This document shows positions 34,215 through 42,044 of a stretch of DNA of 46,749 nt, in pieces. The stretch is from Candidatus Falkowiibacteriota bacterium (GTDB lineage Bacteria; Patescibacteriota; Patescibacteriia; Patescibacteriales; UBA12465): contig JAACPL010000009.1 of the NCBI GenBank assembly GCA_009995495.1, positions 1 through 46,749 of the forward strand, read 5' to 3'. The notes under the pieces were generated by a model. It was given only the letters and a program-made list of their open reading frames with translations. It was not told where the DNA came from and searched no databases. Made by a program: the position numbers and the translations under genes. Numbering within the stretch: position 1 is the stretch's first letter; each line of letters opens with the position of its first letter.

Positions 34215-34934
34215 ATGAAAAAATTAAATAAAAAAACTATTTCTAGGCAAGTTCCTCTTTATTCTGATCCAGAATTACCACCAGCAAAAGATGATTTTCG
34301 TAAAACTTTTGAATGGCGTGTTTTTAAAATTATGTCTGAGTTTATCGAAGGCTTCCATTTTCTAGCCGATATCAAAAAGACGGTTACTGTTTTTGGCTCA
34401 ACTTCTCTGCCAGAAACAAATAAGCATTATCAAGAAGCAAGAAAATTTGGGTTTTTAATAGCCAAGAAAGGTTATTCTGTGGTAACCGGCGGCGGACCAG
34501 GAATTATGGAGGCGGCTAATCGTGGCTGTTATGAAGCGGGGAAAGATTCAATTGGGATGAATATTGAGTTATCAGAGGGGCAAAGGATGAATAAATATGT
34601 TAATAAGCCAATTGGTTTTAATTATTTTTTCACCAGAAAAGTAATGCTTAGTTTTTCTTCCGAGGCCTTCGTTTTTTTTCCGGGAGGCTTTGGAACTTTA
34701 GATGAATTTTTTGAGATGGTAACTTTAGTCCAAACAAAAAAGCTCGGTCGTAAAGTGCCAATAATTGTTGTTGGACTTGATTATTGGGGGCCACTACTAA
34801 AGTGGATTAAAGATGATGTCTATGGAAAGTATGGAGCAATTAAGAAAACTGATTTTGATATAATTAATACTGTCGCTAATGTTGAGAAAGCAGTTGAGTT
34901 AGTTCTTAAGTTGAACACGAAAAAATTCAAGTAA
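34215..34934 (+). CDS. LOG-family nucleotide-monophosphate phosphoribohydrolase (TIGR00730-like)
   Basis: A 239-residue Rossmann-fold protein with VTGGGPGIMEAANRG (90-104), the catalytic FTRKVML segment (139-145) and PGGFGTLDE (156-164). These are the marks of the LOG/lysine-decarboxylase-like family, whose proven members release nucleobases from nucleoside 5'-monophosphates. The N-terminal 50 residues, with FEWRVFKIMSEFIEGF, resemble the longer bacterial subtype. It follows deoC by 37 bases, so the pair may act together in nucleotide salvage: base release, then pentose breakdown. Confidence 0.92.
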   Translation: MKKLNKKTISRQVPLYSDPELPPAKDDFRKTFEWRVFKIMSEFIEGFHFLADIKKTVTVFGSTSLPETNKHYQEARKFGFLIAKKGYSVVTGGGPGIMEAANRGCYEAGKDSIGMNIELSEGQRMNKYVNKPIGFNYFFTRKVMLSFSSEAFVFFPGGFGTLDEFFEMVTLVQTKKLGRKVPIIVVGLDYWGPLLKWIKDDVYGKYGAIKKTDFDIINTVANVEKAVELVLKLNTKKFK

Positions 34935-34983
34935 TAATCAATAAATAGATAATTATCAGGAAAATTTAGTTCCTTTATCTTTC

Positions 34984-35352
34984 TTATTCAACAATATTTT
35001 CCTCAATTAAGGTTTCTCTTTCCGTATTAATTAAAGGCTCATCAAAACTAGATTCGTCAGTATTAACTTCATTAGAATTTTCCTTGATTGAATTTTCATC
35101 ATCAGCGATTGAATTTTCATCATCAGCGATTGAATTTTTATTATCAGCGATTGAATTTTTATTATCAGCTTCTAAAATTATATTATCCCCAGTCCTATTA
35201 GCTTCTTGCTCAGCTCCTTGATTAGCTTCCTGTCTTTCCGTTAATTCTTGAGCGGGCTTGACTGCTAAAATAACAATTCCTGCCAAAATTACAATAGCGG
35301 CGACAACTAACACTGCTTCTAACATACTAAAAGCTATATTTGATTTTTTCAT
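34984..35352 (-). CDS. Prepilin-like membrane protein with an acidic repeat tail instead of a pilin head
   Basis: A 122-residue protein. The N-terminus has the length, hydrophobicity and Glu position of a type IV prepilin (AFSMLEAVLVVAAIVILAGI), with Ala where Gly usually precedes the cleavage point. After the helix comes a polar, acidic tail with four NSIADxx repeats and no globular head. It could be a degenerate pseudopilin or simply an anchored stalk protein. Convergent with the LOG gene; no other pilus gene is next to it. Confidence 0.72.
   Translation of the reverse strand: MKKSNIAFSMLEAVLVVAAIVILAGIVILAVKPAQELTERQEANQGAEQEANRTGDNIILEADNKNSIADNKNSIADDENSIADDENSIKENSNEVNTDESSFDEPLINTERETLIEENIVE
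35086..35169 (-). repeat. 21-bp in-frame tandem repeat, four units
   Basis: Four units of 21 bases encode NSIADxx on the minus strand. Units at 35086 and 35107 are identical, and units at 35128 and 35149 are identical to each other, so the array probably grew by duplicating pairs. Confidence 0.93.
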
Positions 35353-35495
35353 ATATTTCTATTCTAAGCCTAACTAGACCTTGGTTAAATTTATTATTTA
35401 AATATTATATCACATTTAAGGGGCTTGGGCTATTGTCTATTTTTGTGTTATGATAAGAAAATAAGATTTAACTATATTTTTTAACAATTAATAAT

Positions 35496-36632
35496 ATGAT
35501 GGATGTCTATCAGGAAGCCTTGGAACTTCATAGAAAACACAGGGGAAAACTAAGTATAAATTCAAAAGTTTCATTAAAAGATAAGAAATCTTTATCTTTA
35601 GCTTATACTCCGGGAGTAGCAGAGGTTTGTCGTTTAATCGCTAGCGATAAGGAAGCGGCTAAAACTCATACAATCAAAGGCAATACCATTGCGGTTGTTA
35701 GTGATGGCAGCGCTATTTTAGGACTTGGTAATCTTGGTCCAGAAGCGGCCTTACCGGTAATGGAAGGGAAATGTGCTTTGTTTAAAGAATTCGCTGGCGT
35801 TGATGCTTTTCCGATTTGCTTAGCGACTCAAGATACGGAAGAAATTATTAAAGCGGTTAAACAAATTTCCCCAGTTTTTGGTGGGATAAATTTAGAAGAT
35901 ATTTCCGCTCCTCGTTGCTTTGAAATTGAGGCGCGTTTAAAAGCAGAATTAGATATTCCTGTTTTCCACGATGACCAGCACGGGACAGCAACCATTGTTT
36001 TGTCCGCTTTAATTAATGCCCTTAAATTATCCGGACTTGAAAAAGAAAAGGCTCGTTTAGTTATTAATGGCGCTGGGGCAGCTGGTGATGCAGTTTCTCG
36101 TTTACTCTTAAGTTATGGTTTTAAAGATTTAATTGTCGTTGATAGTAAGGGGACAATTTCTAAAAATCGTCAGGATTTAAATTCAGCTAAAATAGAATTA
36201 GCGAATTTAACTAATCCGAGAAATATAGAAGGCGCTTTGGCCGAGGCTTTAGTCGGAGCTAATATTTTTATTGGTGTTTCCGCTCCTGGAGTTTTAAGCG
36301 AGGAGATGATTAAAACTATGAGTGAGAAACCGATAGTTTTTGCCCTCGCTAATCCAGTTCCAGAAATTATGCCCGACTTAGCTAAAAATGCTGGTGCTTA
36401 TATTGTTGCGACTGGTAGAAGTGATTTTCCTAATCAAATAAATAATGTCTTGGCTTTTCCGGGGATTTTTCGGGGAGCCCTTGATAATAAGGTTAAAGAT
36501 ATTAATGATAGAATGCTTGTTCAGGCAGCGGTTAATTTAGCGGCCTTAGTTGAGGATTTGGGGGTTGATAAAATTTTGCCAGATCCATTTGATGAAAGAG
36601 TGGCGCCGGCGGTGGCGGGAGCGATTAAATAA
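35496..36632 (+). CDS. NAD(P)-dependent malic enzyme
   Basis: The enzyme converts malate to pyruvate and CO2. This 378-residue short bacterial form starts VYQEALELHRKHRGKL and has LAYTPGVAEVC (catalytic Tyr), GLGNLGPEAALPVMEGK (catalytic Lys), metal-binding EDISAPRCFEIE and VFHDDQHGTA, then NGAGAAGDAV (cofactor loop) and FALANPVPEI. It has no phosphotransacetylase domain. A second ATG follows immediately and either could be used. In a small fermentative genome it would supply pyruvate or NAD(P)H. Confidence 0.96.
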   Translation: MMDVYQEALELHRKHRGKLSINSKVSLKDKKSLSLAYTPGVAEVCRLIASDKEAAKTHTIKGNTIAVVSDGSAILGLGNLGPEAALPVMEGKCALFKEFAGVDAFPICLATQDTEEIIKAVKQISPVFGGINLEDISAPRCFEIEARLKAELDIPVFHDDQHGTATIVLSALINALKLSGLEKEKARLVINGAGAAGDAVSRLLLSYGFKDLIVVDSKGTISKNRQDLNSAKIELANLTNPRNIEGALAEALVGANIFIGVSAPGVLSEEMIKTMSEKPIVFALANPVPEIMPDLAKNAGAYIVATGRSDFPNQINNVLAFPGIFRGALDNKVKDINDRMLVQAAVNLAALVEDLGVDKILPDPFDERVAPAVAGAIK

Positions 36633-36635
36633 TAG

Positions 36636-36664
36636 TTGACTTTTGTTAAAAATTAGTGTATAAT
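36636..36664 (+). promoter_or_regulatory. Promoter of typA
   Basis: TTGACT (36636-36641), 17 bases, TATAAT (36659-36664). RNA would start near 36671, giving an unusually long leader of about 120 bases for this genome. Confidence 0.88.
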
Positions 36665-36691
36665 ATAGTATAGAGTGTAGCTTTAATTTAG

Positions 36692-36759
36692 AAACTACGG
36701 CTTTCCGTGGTTTTTATTTTTGCTAAAAATTTAAGAAATAGGCTAAAATTAGCCTTTTA
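36692..36759 (+). promoter_or_regulatory. Structured typA leader with a terminator-like attenuator
   Basis: AAACTACGG (36692-36700) pairs with CCGTGGTTT (36705-36713) around CTTT and is followed by a T-rich run, like a rho-independent terminator inside the leader. A second hairpin, AGGCTA/TAGCCT with TTTT after it, is at 36740-36758. Both lie between promoter and start codon, so transcription into typA may be attenuated. Confidence 0.55.
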
Positions 36760-36791
36760 AATAAGAGCCTTAAGAGCTTCTTAAAATAATT

Positions 36792-38594
36792 ATGGAAATT
36801 AGAAATATTGCGATTATCGCCCATGTGGATCATGGAAAAACAACCTTAACCGACGCCTTAATGATGCAAACCGGAGCTAATGTTAATTCAGAAATTAGCA
36901 TGGACTCAAATGATTTAGAAAAAGAAAGAGGCATCACAATTTATTCAAAGAATACTTCAGTTACTTATAAGGATTCAAAAATCAATATCGTTGATACTCC
37001 GGGTCACGCTGACTTTTCTTCTGAAGTTGAACGAATCTTGCGTTCAATTGACTGCGTTTTATTATTAGTTGATGCTCAAGAAGGACCGATGCCACAAACA
37101 AAATTTGTTTTGAAAAAATCTTTAGAGCTTGGTTTGAAGCCAATTGTTGTTGTCAATAAAATTGATAAACCAGCCGCGCAGCCAGAAGCAGTCGCCGAGA
37201 TGGTTTATGAATTATTTTTAGACTTAGGCGCGAGTGATGAACAGCTAGATTTTCCAGTTATTTATGCGGCTGCCAAAAATGGTTTTGCTAAAATGAAATT
37301 AGAGGATGAGTCGGATAATTTTAACCCACTTTTAGATTTAATTTTAAATCATGTTAAACCGGCTTCTAGTCCGGAACTTGAAGCCAAGAAGCTTTTAGCT
37401 CAACCTTTTAATTTAGCTTATGATAATTTTTTAGGCCGTTTAGCTATTTGTCGTATTTATGAAGGGAAAATTAAAGCTGGTTCCCAAGTTTTCGTTGAAA
37501 ATTTAGTGGGAGAAACTCGTCCAGGGAAAATTACAAAACTCTTTACTTTTAAGGGAATCGCCCGAGAAGAAGTTAGTGAGGCGAAGGCGGGAGACATCGT
37601 TATGGTTGCCGGACTGCCTAATATTTATATTGGCGAAACTATTGCTCAGTCAAGCGAACAAAAACCTTTGCCGGCGATTTCAATTGATGAGCCGACAATT
37701 TCTTTGAATTTCTTAGTTAATAATTCGCCATTTGCTGGTCGCGAAGGGAAATTTGTTACTAATCGCCAAATTAAAGAAAGACTAGAAAAAGAATTAGAAG
37801 TTAATGTTGGTTTAAAAATCGATTTTTCTAATCAAAATTTTTATAAAGTTTTTGGTCGCGGTGAACTCCATATCGCAATTTTATTAGAAAATTTACGTCG
37901 TGAGAATTACGAATTACAAGTTTCAAGACCGCAAGTAATTATTAAAGAAGAAGATGGCAAGAAAGTTGAGCCTTATGAGGAAATTACGGTTGATGTTCCA
38001 GAAGCGATGACAGGAACGGTAATTGAGAAATTAGCGAAGCGAAAAGGACGGATGACGGATATGAAAAATTTGAATGGTCAATCTCGTTTGCTTTTTGATA
38101 TTCCAACTCGCGGACTTTTAGGTTATCGTAATGAATTTGTGGTTGATACGAAGGGCGAGGGAATTCTTTGTACTCATTTTATCGGTTTTAGAGAATTTGC
38201 TGGAGAAATCGAAAGAAGCTCTTTGGGGGCGATGGTTTCTATGACAAGCGGAAAGACACTCGCCTTTTCTTTATGGAATTTACAAGAACGAGGTGTTCTC
38301 TATATTTTACCAAATATTGAGGTATATGAAGGGATGGTTATCGGTAACGTCGCTAAGGGTAATGATTTAACCGTTAATCCGACTAAGGGTAAGCAATTAA
38401 CTAATGTTCGGGCTTCTGGTTCCGATGATGCGATTTTATTAACGCCGCCACTTGATTTAACTTTAGAGCGGGCTTTAAGTGTTATGAATGATGATGAATA
38501 TTTAGAAATCACCCCAAAAAACATTCGTCTTCGTAAGCAGTTTTTAACCGAGACCGAAAGAGCGAGAAATAAGGGGAAGATTGTTCAAGCCTAA
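36792..38594 (+). CDS. typA: Ribosome-associated GTPase TypA/BipA
   Basis: A 600-residue translational GTPase with all G motifs: AHVDHGKTTL (G1, residues 8-17), RGITI (G2), DTPGHADF (G3), NKID (G4) and an AAAKNG-like G5. EF-G-type domains follow, and the C-terminal BipA domain is recognised by GRGELHIAILLENLRREN, TRGLLGYRNEF and LTPPLDLTLERAL. Length matches the family. BipA binds the 70S ribosome and helps large-subunit assembly and growth in the cold or under stress. The long structured leader is consistent with control at transcription. Confidence 0.98.
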   Translation: MEIRNIAIIAHVDHGKTTLTDALMMQTGANVNSEISMDSNDLEKERGITIYSKNTSVTYKDSKINIVDTPGHADFSSEVERILRSIDCVLLLVDAQEGPMPQTKFVLKKSLELGLKPIVVVNKIDKPAAQPEAVAEMVYELFLDLGASDEQLDFPVIYAAAKNGFAKMKLEDESDNFNPLLDLILNHVKPASSPELEAKKLLAQPFNLAYDNFLGRLAICRIYEGKIKAGSQVFVENLVGETRPGKITKLFTFKGIAREEVSEAKAGDIVMVAGLPNIYIGETIAQSSEQKPLPAISIDEPTISLNFLVNNSPFAGREGKFVTNRQIKERLEKELEVNVGLKIDFSNQNFYKVFGRGELHIAILLENLRRENYELQVSRPQVIIKEEDGKKVEPYEEITVDVPEAMTGTVIEKLAKRKGRMTDMKNLNGQSRLLFDIPTRGLLGYRNEFVVDTKGEGILCTHFIGFREFAGEIERSSLGAMVSMTSGKTLAFSLWNLQERGVLYILPNIEVYEGMVIGNVAKGNDLTVNPTKGKQLTNVRASGSDDAILLTPPLDLTLERALSVMNDDEYLEITPKNIRLRKQFLTETERARNKGKIVQA

Positions 38595-38612
38595 TATAAT
38601 AAAACTCAATAT

Positions 38613-38650
38613 AAAAAAAGAAGGCTGCCTGTAAAGATACAGACAGCCTT
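38613..38650 (-). terminator. Strong minus-strand terminator
   Basis: A stem AAGGCTGcCTGTA (38621-38633) with TACAGaCAGCCTT (38638-38650) and a 4-base loop, followed on the minus strand by seven T. There is no T run on the plus side, so it ends a minus-strand transcript coming from the 91-codon gene. Confidence 0.88.
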
Positions 38651-38651
38651 T

Positions 38652-38874
38652 GGCTTAACCGGACGCTTTGGTTAAGCGTAGCATGTTCAAATAATAGAAC
38701 TCTGGTACAGTAAAACATGCTATGAACAATGAACAAAAATGGCTTCATGAACTAAACACTAAATCAACACTTCCTCTCAATCATTAAAACACAACCAATC
38801 TTTAAAAAAGCTCAATCAGCCCTTCCACACGAAAACTTCCCACAAAATCTCCCAAAATCTCCCGAAAATATTTT
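38652..38874 (-). ncRNA. Long 3' UTR or candidate small RNA with two further hairpins
   Basis: The 220 bases between the 91-codon gene and the terminator have no convincing gene. On the minus strand they are G-rich near 38830-38870 and contain perfect stems GCTTAACC/GGTTAAGC (38653-38660 with 38670-38677) and TAGCATGTT/AACATGCTA (38679-38687 with 38714-38722). Together with the terminator they could form a small regulatory RNA made alone or cut from the mRNA. Confidence 0.4.
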
Positions 38875-39150
38875 TTAATAAGTATTAAAGTACACCGCCC
38901 TGGGGTTGTGTATTTCCCGCTGTTGTTTTTCGATATTCTCTATCAGTTCCAATTCAGCTTTAATTCCTTTGACCCTTTCTTTTAAAAGTTCTCTGAACTT
39001 TTTTTGTTGTTTTTCGCTGGGTTGCCGGTTTTCCTGAAAATATTTTTCAAAATTATCTTCAATTAATCGAATAATTCGAAAATTGGAGACAGGATCTACA
39101 GAAGCGTCAGCGATGAGAATTTTGATGGATTCAATTCCATTTAATTTCAT
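38875..39150 (-). CDS. Unknown small charged protein
   Basis: A 91-residue protein with a promoter-like TTGACA-17-TAGGCT on the minus strand (39190-39218). It starts KLNGIESIKILIADASVDP, continues with FRIIRLIEDNFEKYF and a Lys/Glu-rich helix with coiled-coil character (KQQKKFRELLKERVKGIKAE). It has no signal, cysteine or known domain. Its message appears to run on for over 200 bases to the terminator at 38613. Confidence 0.65.
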   Translation of the reverse strand: MKLNGIESIKILIADASVDPVSNFRIIRLIEDNFEKYFQENRQPSEKQQKKFRELLKERVKGIKAELELIENIEKQQREIHNPRAVYFNTY

Positions 39151-39189
39151 CTTAGTTTTTCCTTTTTTTAGAAAAAACTAACTTAAAGC

Positions 39190-39218
39190 TAGCCTATCAC
39201 GACAAGATTCTTTTGTCA
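39190..39218 (-). promoter_or_regulatory. Promoter of the 91-codon gene
   Basis: On the minus strand TTGACA (39213-39218) is followed after 17 bases by TAGGCT (39190-39195). It is divergent from, and almost touches, the rlmH -10 element. Confidence 0.55.
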
Positions 39219-39227
39219 ATAATTTTG

Positions 39228-39236
39228 TGTTATAAT
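39228..39236 (+). promoter_or_regulatory. Extended -10 promoter of rlmH
   Basis: TGTTATAAT, with TATAAT at 39231-39236, gives an RNA start about 13 bases before the ATG at 39256. Confidence 0.6.
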
Positions 39237-39255
39237 AAAATTAAGAAAAATAAAT

Positions 39256-39729
39256 ATGTTAGATATTACTTTAATTAGTGTTGGTAAAATAAAAGATAAA
39301 AATTTAGCGACTTTGGCTCAAGATTATATTAAGAGGCTTAAGCCTTTTGCTAAATTAAAAATTATTGAAGTTGAGGCGAGCCCAATTATTTCTAATAATC
39401 AAACGGCAACTAAAGTTTTAGAAGGTGAGAGACTTTTAAAGATAATAAAACTAGAAGAGGAAAAAGCTCGAGGCGGAGTTGTTTATTTATTAGCGGAAAG
39501 AGGTAAAATTTTTAACTCATCCCCTGATTTAGCCGCCTGGCTTAATAAAAATAATCCTTTAATTTTAGTTCTCGGCGGCGCTCTGGGCTTTAGTGATGAT
39601 CTTTATAAAAACTATCCACAAATTTCTCTTTCGCCTTTAACTTTCCCTCATGAATTAGCGCGAGTAATTTTTTTAGAACAGTTTTATCGCGCTAGCTTAA
39701 TTAATATGAAAAAGGCTTATCATTATTAG
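39256..39729 (+). CDS. rlmH: 23S rRNA pseudouridine-1915 N3-methyltransferase
   Basis: A 157-residue SPOUT methyltransferase. The start ITLISVGKIKDKNL, the LAERGK segment, VLGGALGFSDDLY (knotted cofactor site) and the C-terminal SLSPLTFPHELARVIFLEQFYRA with KAYHY are family hallmarks. RlmH methylates the pseudouridine in helix 69 of 23S rRNA on the assembled ribosome. Length and motifs are complete. Confidence 0.97.
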   Translation: MLDITLISVGKIKDKNLATLAQDYIKRLKPFAKLKIIEVEASPIISNNQTATKVLEGERLLKIIKLEEEKARGGVVYLLAERGKIFNSSPDLAAWLNKNNPLILVLGGALGFSDDLYKNYPQISLSPLTFPHELARVIFLEQFYRASLINMKKAYHY

Positions 39730-39781
39730 AATTTTTTGCTATCATATACATAAGTCTTAAAAAAGATTTTAAAACTTAAAT

Positions 39782-40702
39782 ATGAAAAAAAATAACTTGT
39801 CAGTCAAAAAGAAAATTAATCCTCAAGGTAAGGCTCAGCCCAAAGTTCGGCCGAAGACAGCAACTTGGCCGGAAAATCACATTGAGCTGAAAAACTTTAT
39901 TCTCGGTTCGGCCGTTTCTTTTCTGGCTTTAATTGCTTTAATTTTTTTGGCAACTTTTTTCTGCCAATCATTGTTTTCTTTTATTAAAGGAGATAAAATT
40001 AATTATTCTTCTGAAAATAGCTCTGACTTAAATAAGGTTGAAGGGCTTAATGAAATAAGAGAGCTTGACGAAGTTGAGCGTTTAAGTAATTTAATTTATT
40101 TCGGTAAAGAGGATGGAGAAAGCGAAGAAGTTGAAAAAAATGAAGATAATGATCTTAATTTAGATTTTGGAAATTCTCCAAGACAAAACATAATCTCTAA
40201 TGATTTTATTATTGAAGAAAGCGAGTTCATGACCTTGCCTAGCGACGGCGCTAGTTTTGAAAATTTAAGTTTTTTAAATTCGCCTGATGGTTCCAAGTTT
40301 GCCTTTATTGTTAGGCAAGATGCTAAGGAGGCGGTCATGCTTAATGGTGATTTAGGGCCTTTTTATGATAAAATTACTTTTATGGCTTTTTCTCCTAATA
40401 GTAGTCGCTTCGCCTATGGGGCCAAGGTTGGTATTGATGAGATGGTTGTTTTAGACGGTTTACCAGGTAAAATTTATGACTGGACCTTCTTGCCAAGATT
40501 TTTTAGCCCAGATTCACAATATTTTGTTTATAAAGCTAGAAGTACTGAAGGAGATTTTTTAGTCTTTAACGAGACGGAAGGAAAGGTTTATGAACAAATT
40601 TATCAACCCTTCGTTAATAAAGATGAAAGTGCTTTAATTTTCTATAGCCGCAATGGACAACAAATTTATAAAAGTATTTTAAAATTAAATCCTAAAAAAT
40701 AG
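39782..40702 (+). CDS. Membrane-anchored protein with beta-propeller-like repeats
   Basis: A 306-residue protein. A basic cytoplasmic N-terminus of about 40 residues leads to one membrane helix (FILGSAVSFLALIALIFLATF, about 39-59), a charged linker, and an extracellular part from about 150 with recurring SPDGSKFAFIV, SPNSSRFAYGA and SPDSQYFVYKA phrases. These are PD40/TolB-type propeller blade motifs. Only four or so blades are visible, fewer than a full propeller, so it may pair with another chain. It lies 4 bases before the AlkD-like gene. Ligand unknown. Confidence 0.8.
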   Translation: MKKNNLSVKKKINPQGKAQPKVRPKTATWPENHIELKNFILGSAVSFLALIALIFLATFFCQSLFSFIKGDKINYSSENSSDLNKVEGLNEIRELDEVERLSNLIYFGKEDGESEEVEKNEDNDLNLDFGNSPRQNIISNDFIIEESEFMTLPSDGASFENLSFLNSPDGSKFAFIVRQDAKEAVMLNGDLGPFYDKITFMAFSPNSSRFAYGAKVGIDEMVVLDGLPGKIYDWTFLPRFFSPDSQYFVYKARSTEGDFLVFNETEGKVYEQIYQPFVNKDESALIFYSRNGQQIYKSILKLNPKK

Positions 40703-40705
40703 ATT

Positions 40706-41590
40706 ATGCCACAAAAAATCAAGGCTAAGGCTAAAACTACAGCTAAGGCTAAAACTACAGCTAAGGCTAAAACTACAGCTAAGGCTAAAACTACAGCTAA
40801 GGCTAGTGTTAAGGTAAAAAAAGTTGCCCCTCGAGATCTAAAGGCAGTTGATTTAATTGCCTTGATGGAGAAAAAGGCGAGTAGTAAATTTTATCGTGAT
40901 AAGCGTCCGGTTTTGGCAAGGTTTTTTAAAACCAGAAAAGGGGAGTATGCTGAGGGCGATGTTCTTATCGGTCTAGAAGTTCCTTTGGTTAGAAGTTTTG
41001 CAAAAAAATACAAGACTCTAAAATTAAGTGAGATTAAAAAATTATTAGCTCATAAGGTTCATGAAATTCGTTTAGCTGGTCTTTTAATTTTAGTAGCCCA
41101 GTATGAGGAGAATAAGGATAGAGAGGCGCGTCGAAAAATTGTTGGTTTTTATTTACAAAATTCTGCCCGAGTTAATAATTGGGACTTAGTTGATTTATCA
41201 GCTTATAAAATCCTAGGAGATTTTCTTTTAAACGAAGCGCCGCAAAAATCTCAAGCCTTGCTTAAAAAACTAGCGAGTTCAAAGAATCTTTGGAAAAGAA
41301 GAATTGCCATGGTTTCAACTTTCGCTTTCATTAAAGCTGGGCGTAAGGAGGAGGTTTTGTTAATTGCCAAAAAATTATTGAAAGACGGTGAAGATTTGAT
41401 TCATAAAGCGAGTGGCTGGATGTTAAGAGAACTTGGTAAGAGAGTTGACGAAGCTGAGCTTGAAAAATTTTTAAAGATTAATGGAAAAGACATGCCGCGA
41501 GTTGCTCTTCGCTATGCCATAGAAAAACTTGATAAAGTTAAAAAAATGTATTATTATAATTTAAATAAAAATAATAATAAAAATAATTAA
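40706..41590 (+). CDS. AlkD-like DNA alkylation repair protein with histone-H1-like tail
   Basis: A 294-residue protein. Residues 1-42 are almost only Lys, Ala and Thr, with four AKAKTT repeats, like the C-terminal tails of histone H1 and bacterial H1-like proteins. From about 46 to 280 it matches the AlkD/DNA alkylation repair HEAT-repeat fold: DLIALMEKKASSKFY, GLEVPLVRSFAKKY, HKVHEIRLAGLLILV, NNWDLVDLSAYKILG, NLWKRRIAMVSTFAFI and KASGWMLRELGKR. AlkD glycosylases remove positively charged alkylated bases. The basic tail probably adds non-specific DNA binding. The fusion is unusual. Confidence 0.9.
   Translation: MPQKIKAKAKTTAKAKTTAKAKTTAKAKTTAKASVKVKKVAPRDLKAVDLIALMEKKASSKFYRDKRPVLARFFKTRKGEYAEGDVLIGLEVPLVRSFAKKYKTLKLSEIKKLLAHKVHEIRLAGLLILVAQYEENKDREARRKIVGFYLQNSARVNNWDLVDLSAYKILGDFLLNEAPQKSQALLKKLASSKNLWKRRIAMVSTFAFIKAGRKEEVLLIAKKLLKDGEDLIHKASGWMLRELGKRVDEAELEKFLKINGKDMPRVALRYAIEKLDKVKKMYYYNLNKNNNKNN
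40724..40795 (+). repeat. 18-bp in-frame tandem repeat, four units
   Basis: Four identical copies of an 18-base unit (gctaaggctaaaactaca in phase) encode AKAKTT in the basic tail of the AlkD-like protein. The unit length keeps the frame, so the tail can lengthen or shorten. Confidence 0.95.
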
Positions 41591-41596
41591 AATTTT

Positions 41597-41845
41597 ATGC
41601 ACGAAGAAATTAAAGATGGGTTAGATGAAGATCTTGATAAGGACTCTTGTTGTTGTGGTGGTTGCTGTAGTGGCGATGAAGGTGAAGAAGGTGGAGAAGC
41701 TCATTGTCATGACCGTGGTGACGACTGTGACTGTGGTGACGACTGTGACTGTGACGATGATGATTGTGAATGTGGAGAAAATAAATCTTGCGGTTGCGGC
41801 CACGATGAAGAAAAAGGGGATAGTGAGGATAATGGTGAAAAATAA
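41597..41845 (+). CDS. Cysteine- and aspartate-rich mini-protein, possible metal-binding peptide
   Basis: An 82-residue acidic protein with 14 cysteines, four histidines and many Asp, Glu and Gly. It contains CCCGGCC, HCHD, two GDDCDC units, DDDCEC and SCGCGHD. There is no signal peptide and few hydrophobic residues, so it should be cytoplasmic and would fold only around metal ions. It resembles metallothioneins in composition, but the density of Asp is unusual, and no family is recognised. It follows the AlkD-like gene by 6 bases in the same operon and ends at a strong terminator. Frames that overlap it are repeats of Val and Thr and are not genes. Confidence 0.75.
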   Translation: MHEEIKDGLDEDLDKDSCCCGGCCSGDEGEEGGEAHCHDRGDDCDCGDDCDCDDDDCECGENKSCGCGHDEEKGDSEDNGEK

Positions 41846-41880
41846 TTGAAACCGATTGAAACTAATTGAAACAAATTGAT

Positions 41881-41905
41881 AAAAGCCCCTATTTAAGGGG
41901 CTTTT
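41881..41905 (+). terminator. Terminator of the AlkD/Cys-rich operon
   Basis: AAAAGCCCCT pairs perfectly with AGGGGCTTTT around a 5-base loop. Three attgaaac copies lie just upstream (41845-41878). Confidence 0.93.
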
Positions 41906-41956
41906 CTCTTAGACAAAAAGTTTCCCCCCTTGTTTATTGGCATAATATTTTAGATA

Positions 41957-41965
41957 TGTTATAAT
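41957..41965 (+). promoter_or_regulatory. Extended -10 promoter of the HU gene
   Basis: TGTTATAAT, with TATAAT at 41960-41965, leaves a leader of about 73 bases before the ATG at 42045. Confidence 0.6.
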
Positions 41966-42044
41966 AGCTATATAAATGTTAATAATTAAATGGTCTTAGT
42001 AATTAAGTTTTAATAAAACTTATTAATAAGCCGCATGCAAAACT

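Noticed and set aside
38679-38722. tRNA-like fold with GTTC...GAAC arms
   Set aside because: It lacks a D arm, an acceptor stem and a CCA-proximal pairing; it is better read as one long hairpin.
41621-41849. Overlapping frames in the Cys-rich gene region rich in Val and Thr
   Set aside because: They are shifted readings of the Asp/Cys-coding repeat; the frame at 41597 has the better start, operon position and composition.
41845-41880. Three attgaaac copies resembling the end of CRISPR repeats
   Set aside because: The copies are only 8 bases long and about 11 apart, with no spacers of CRISPR length and no cas genes in the window.
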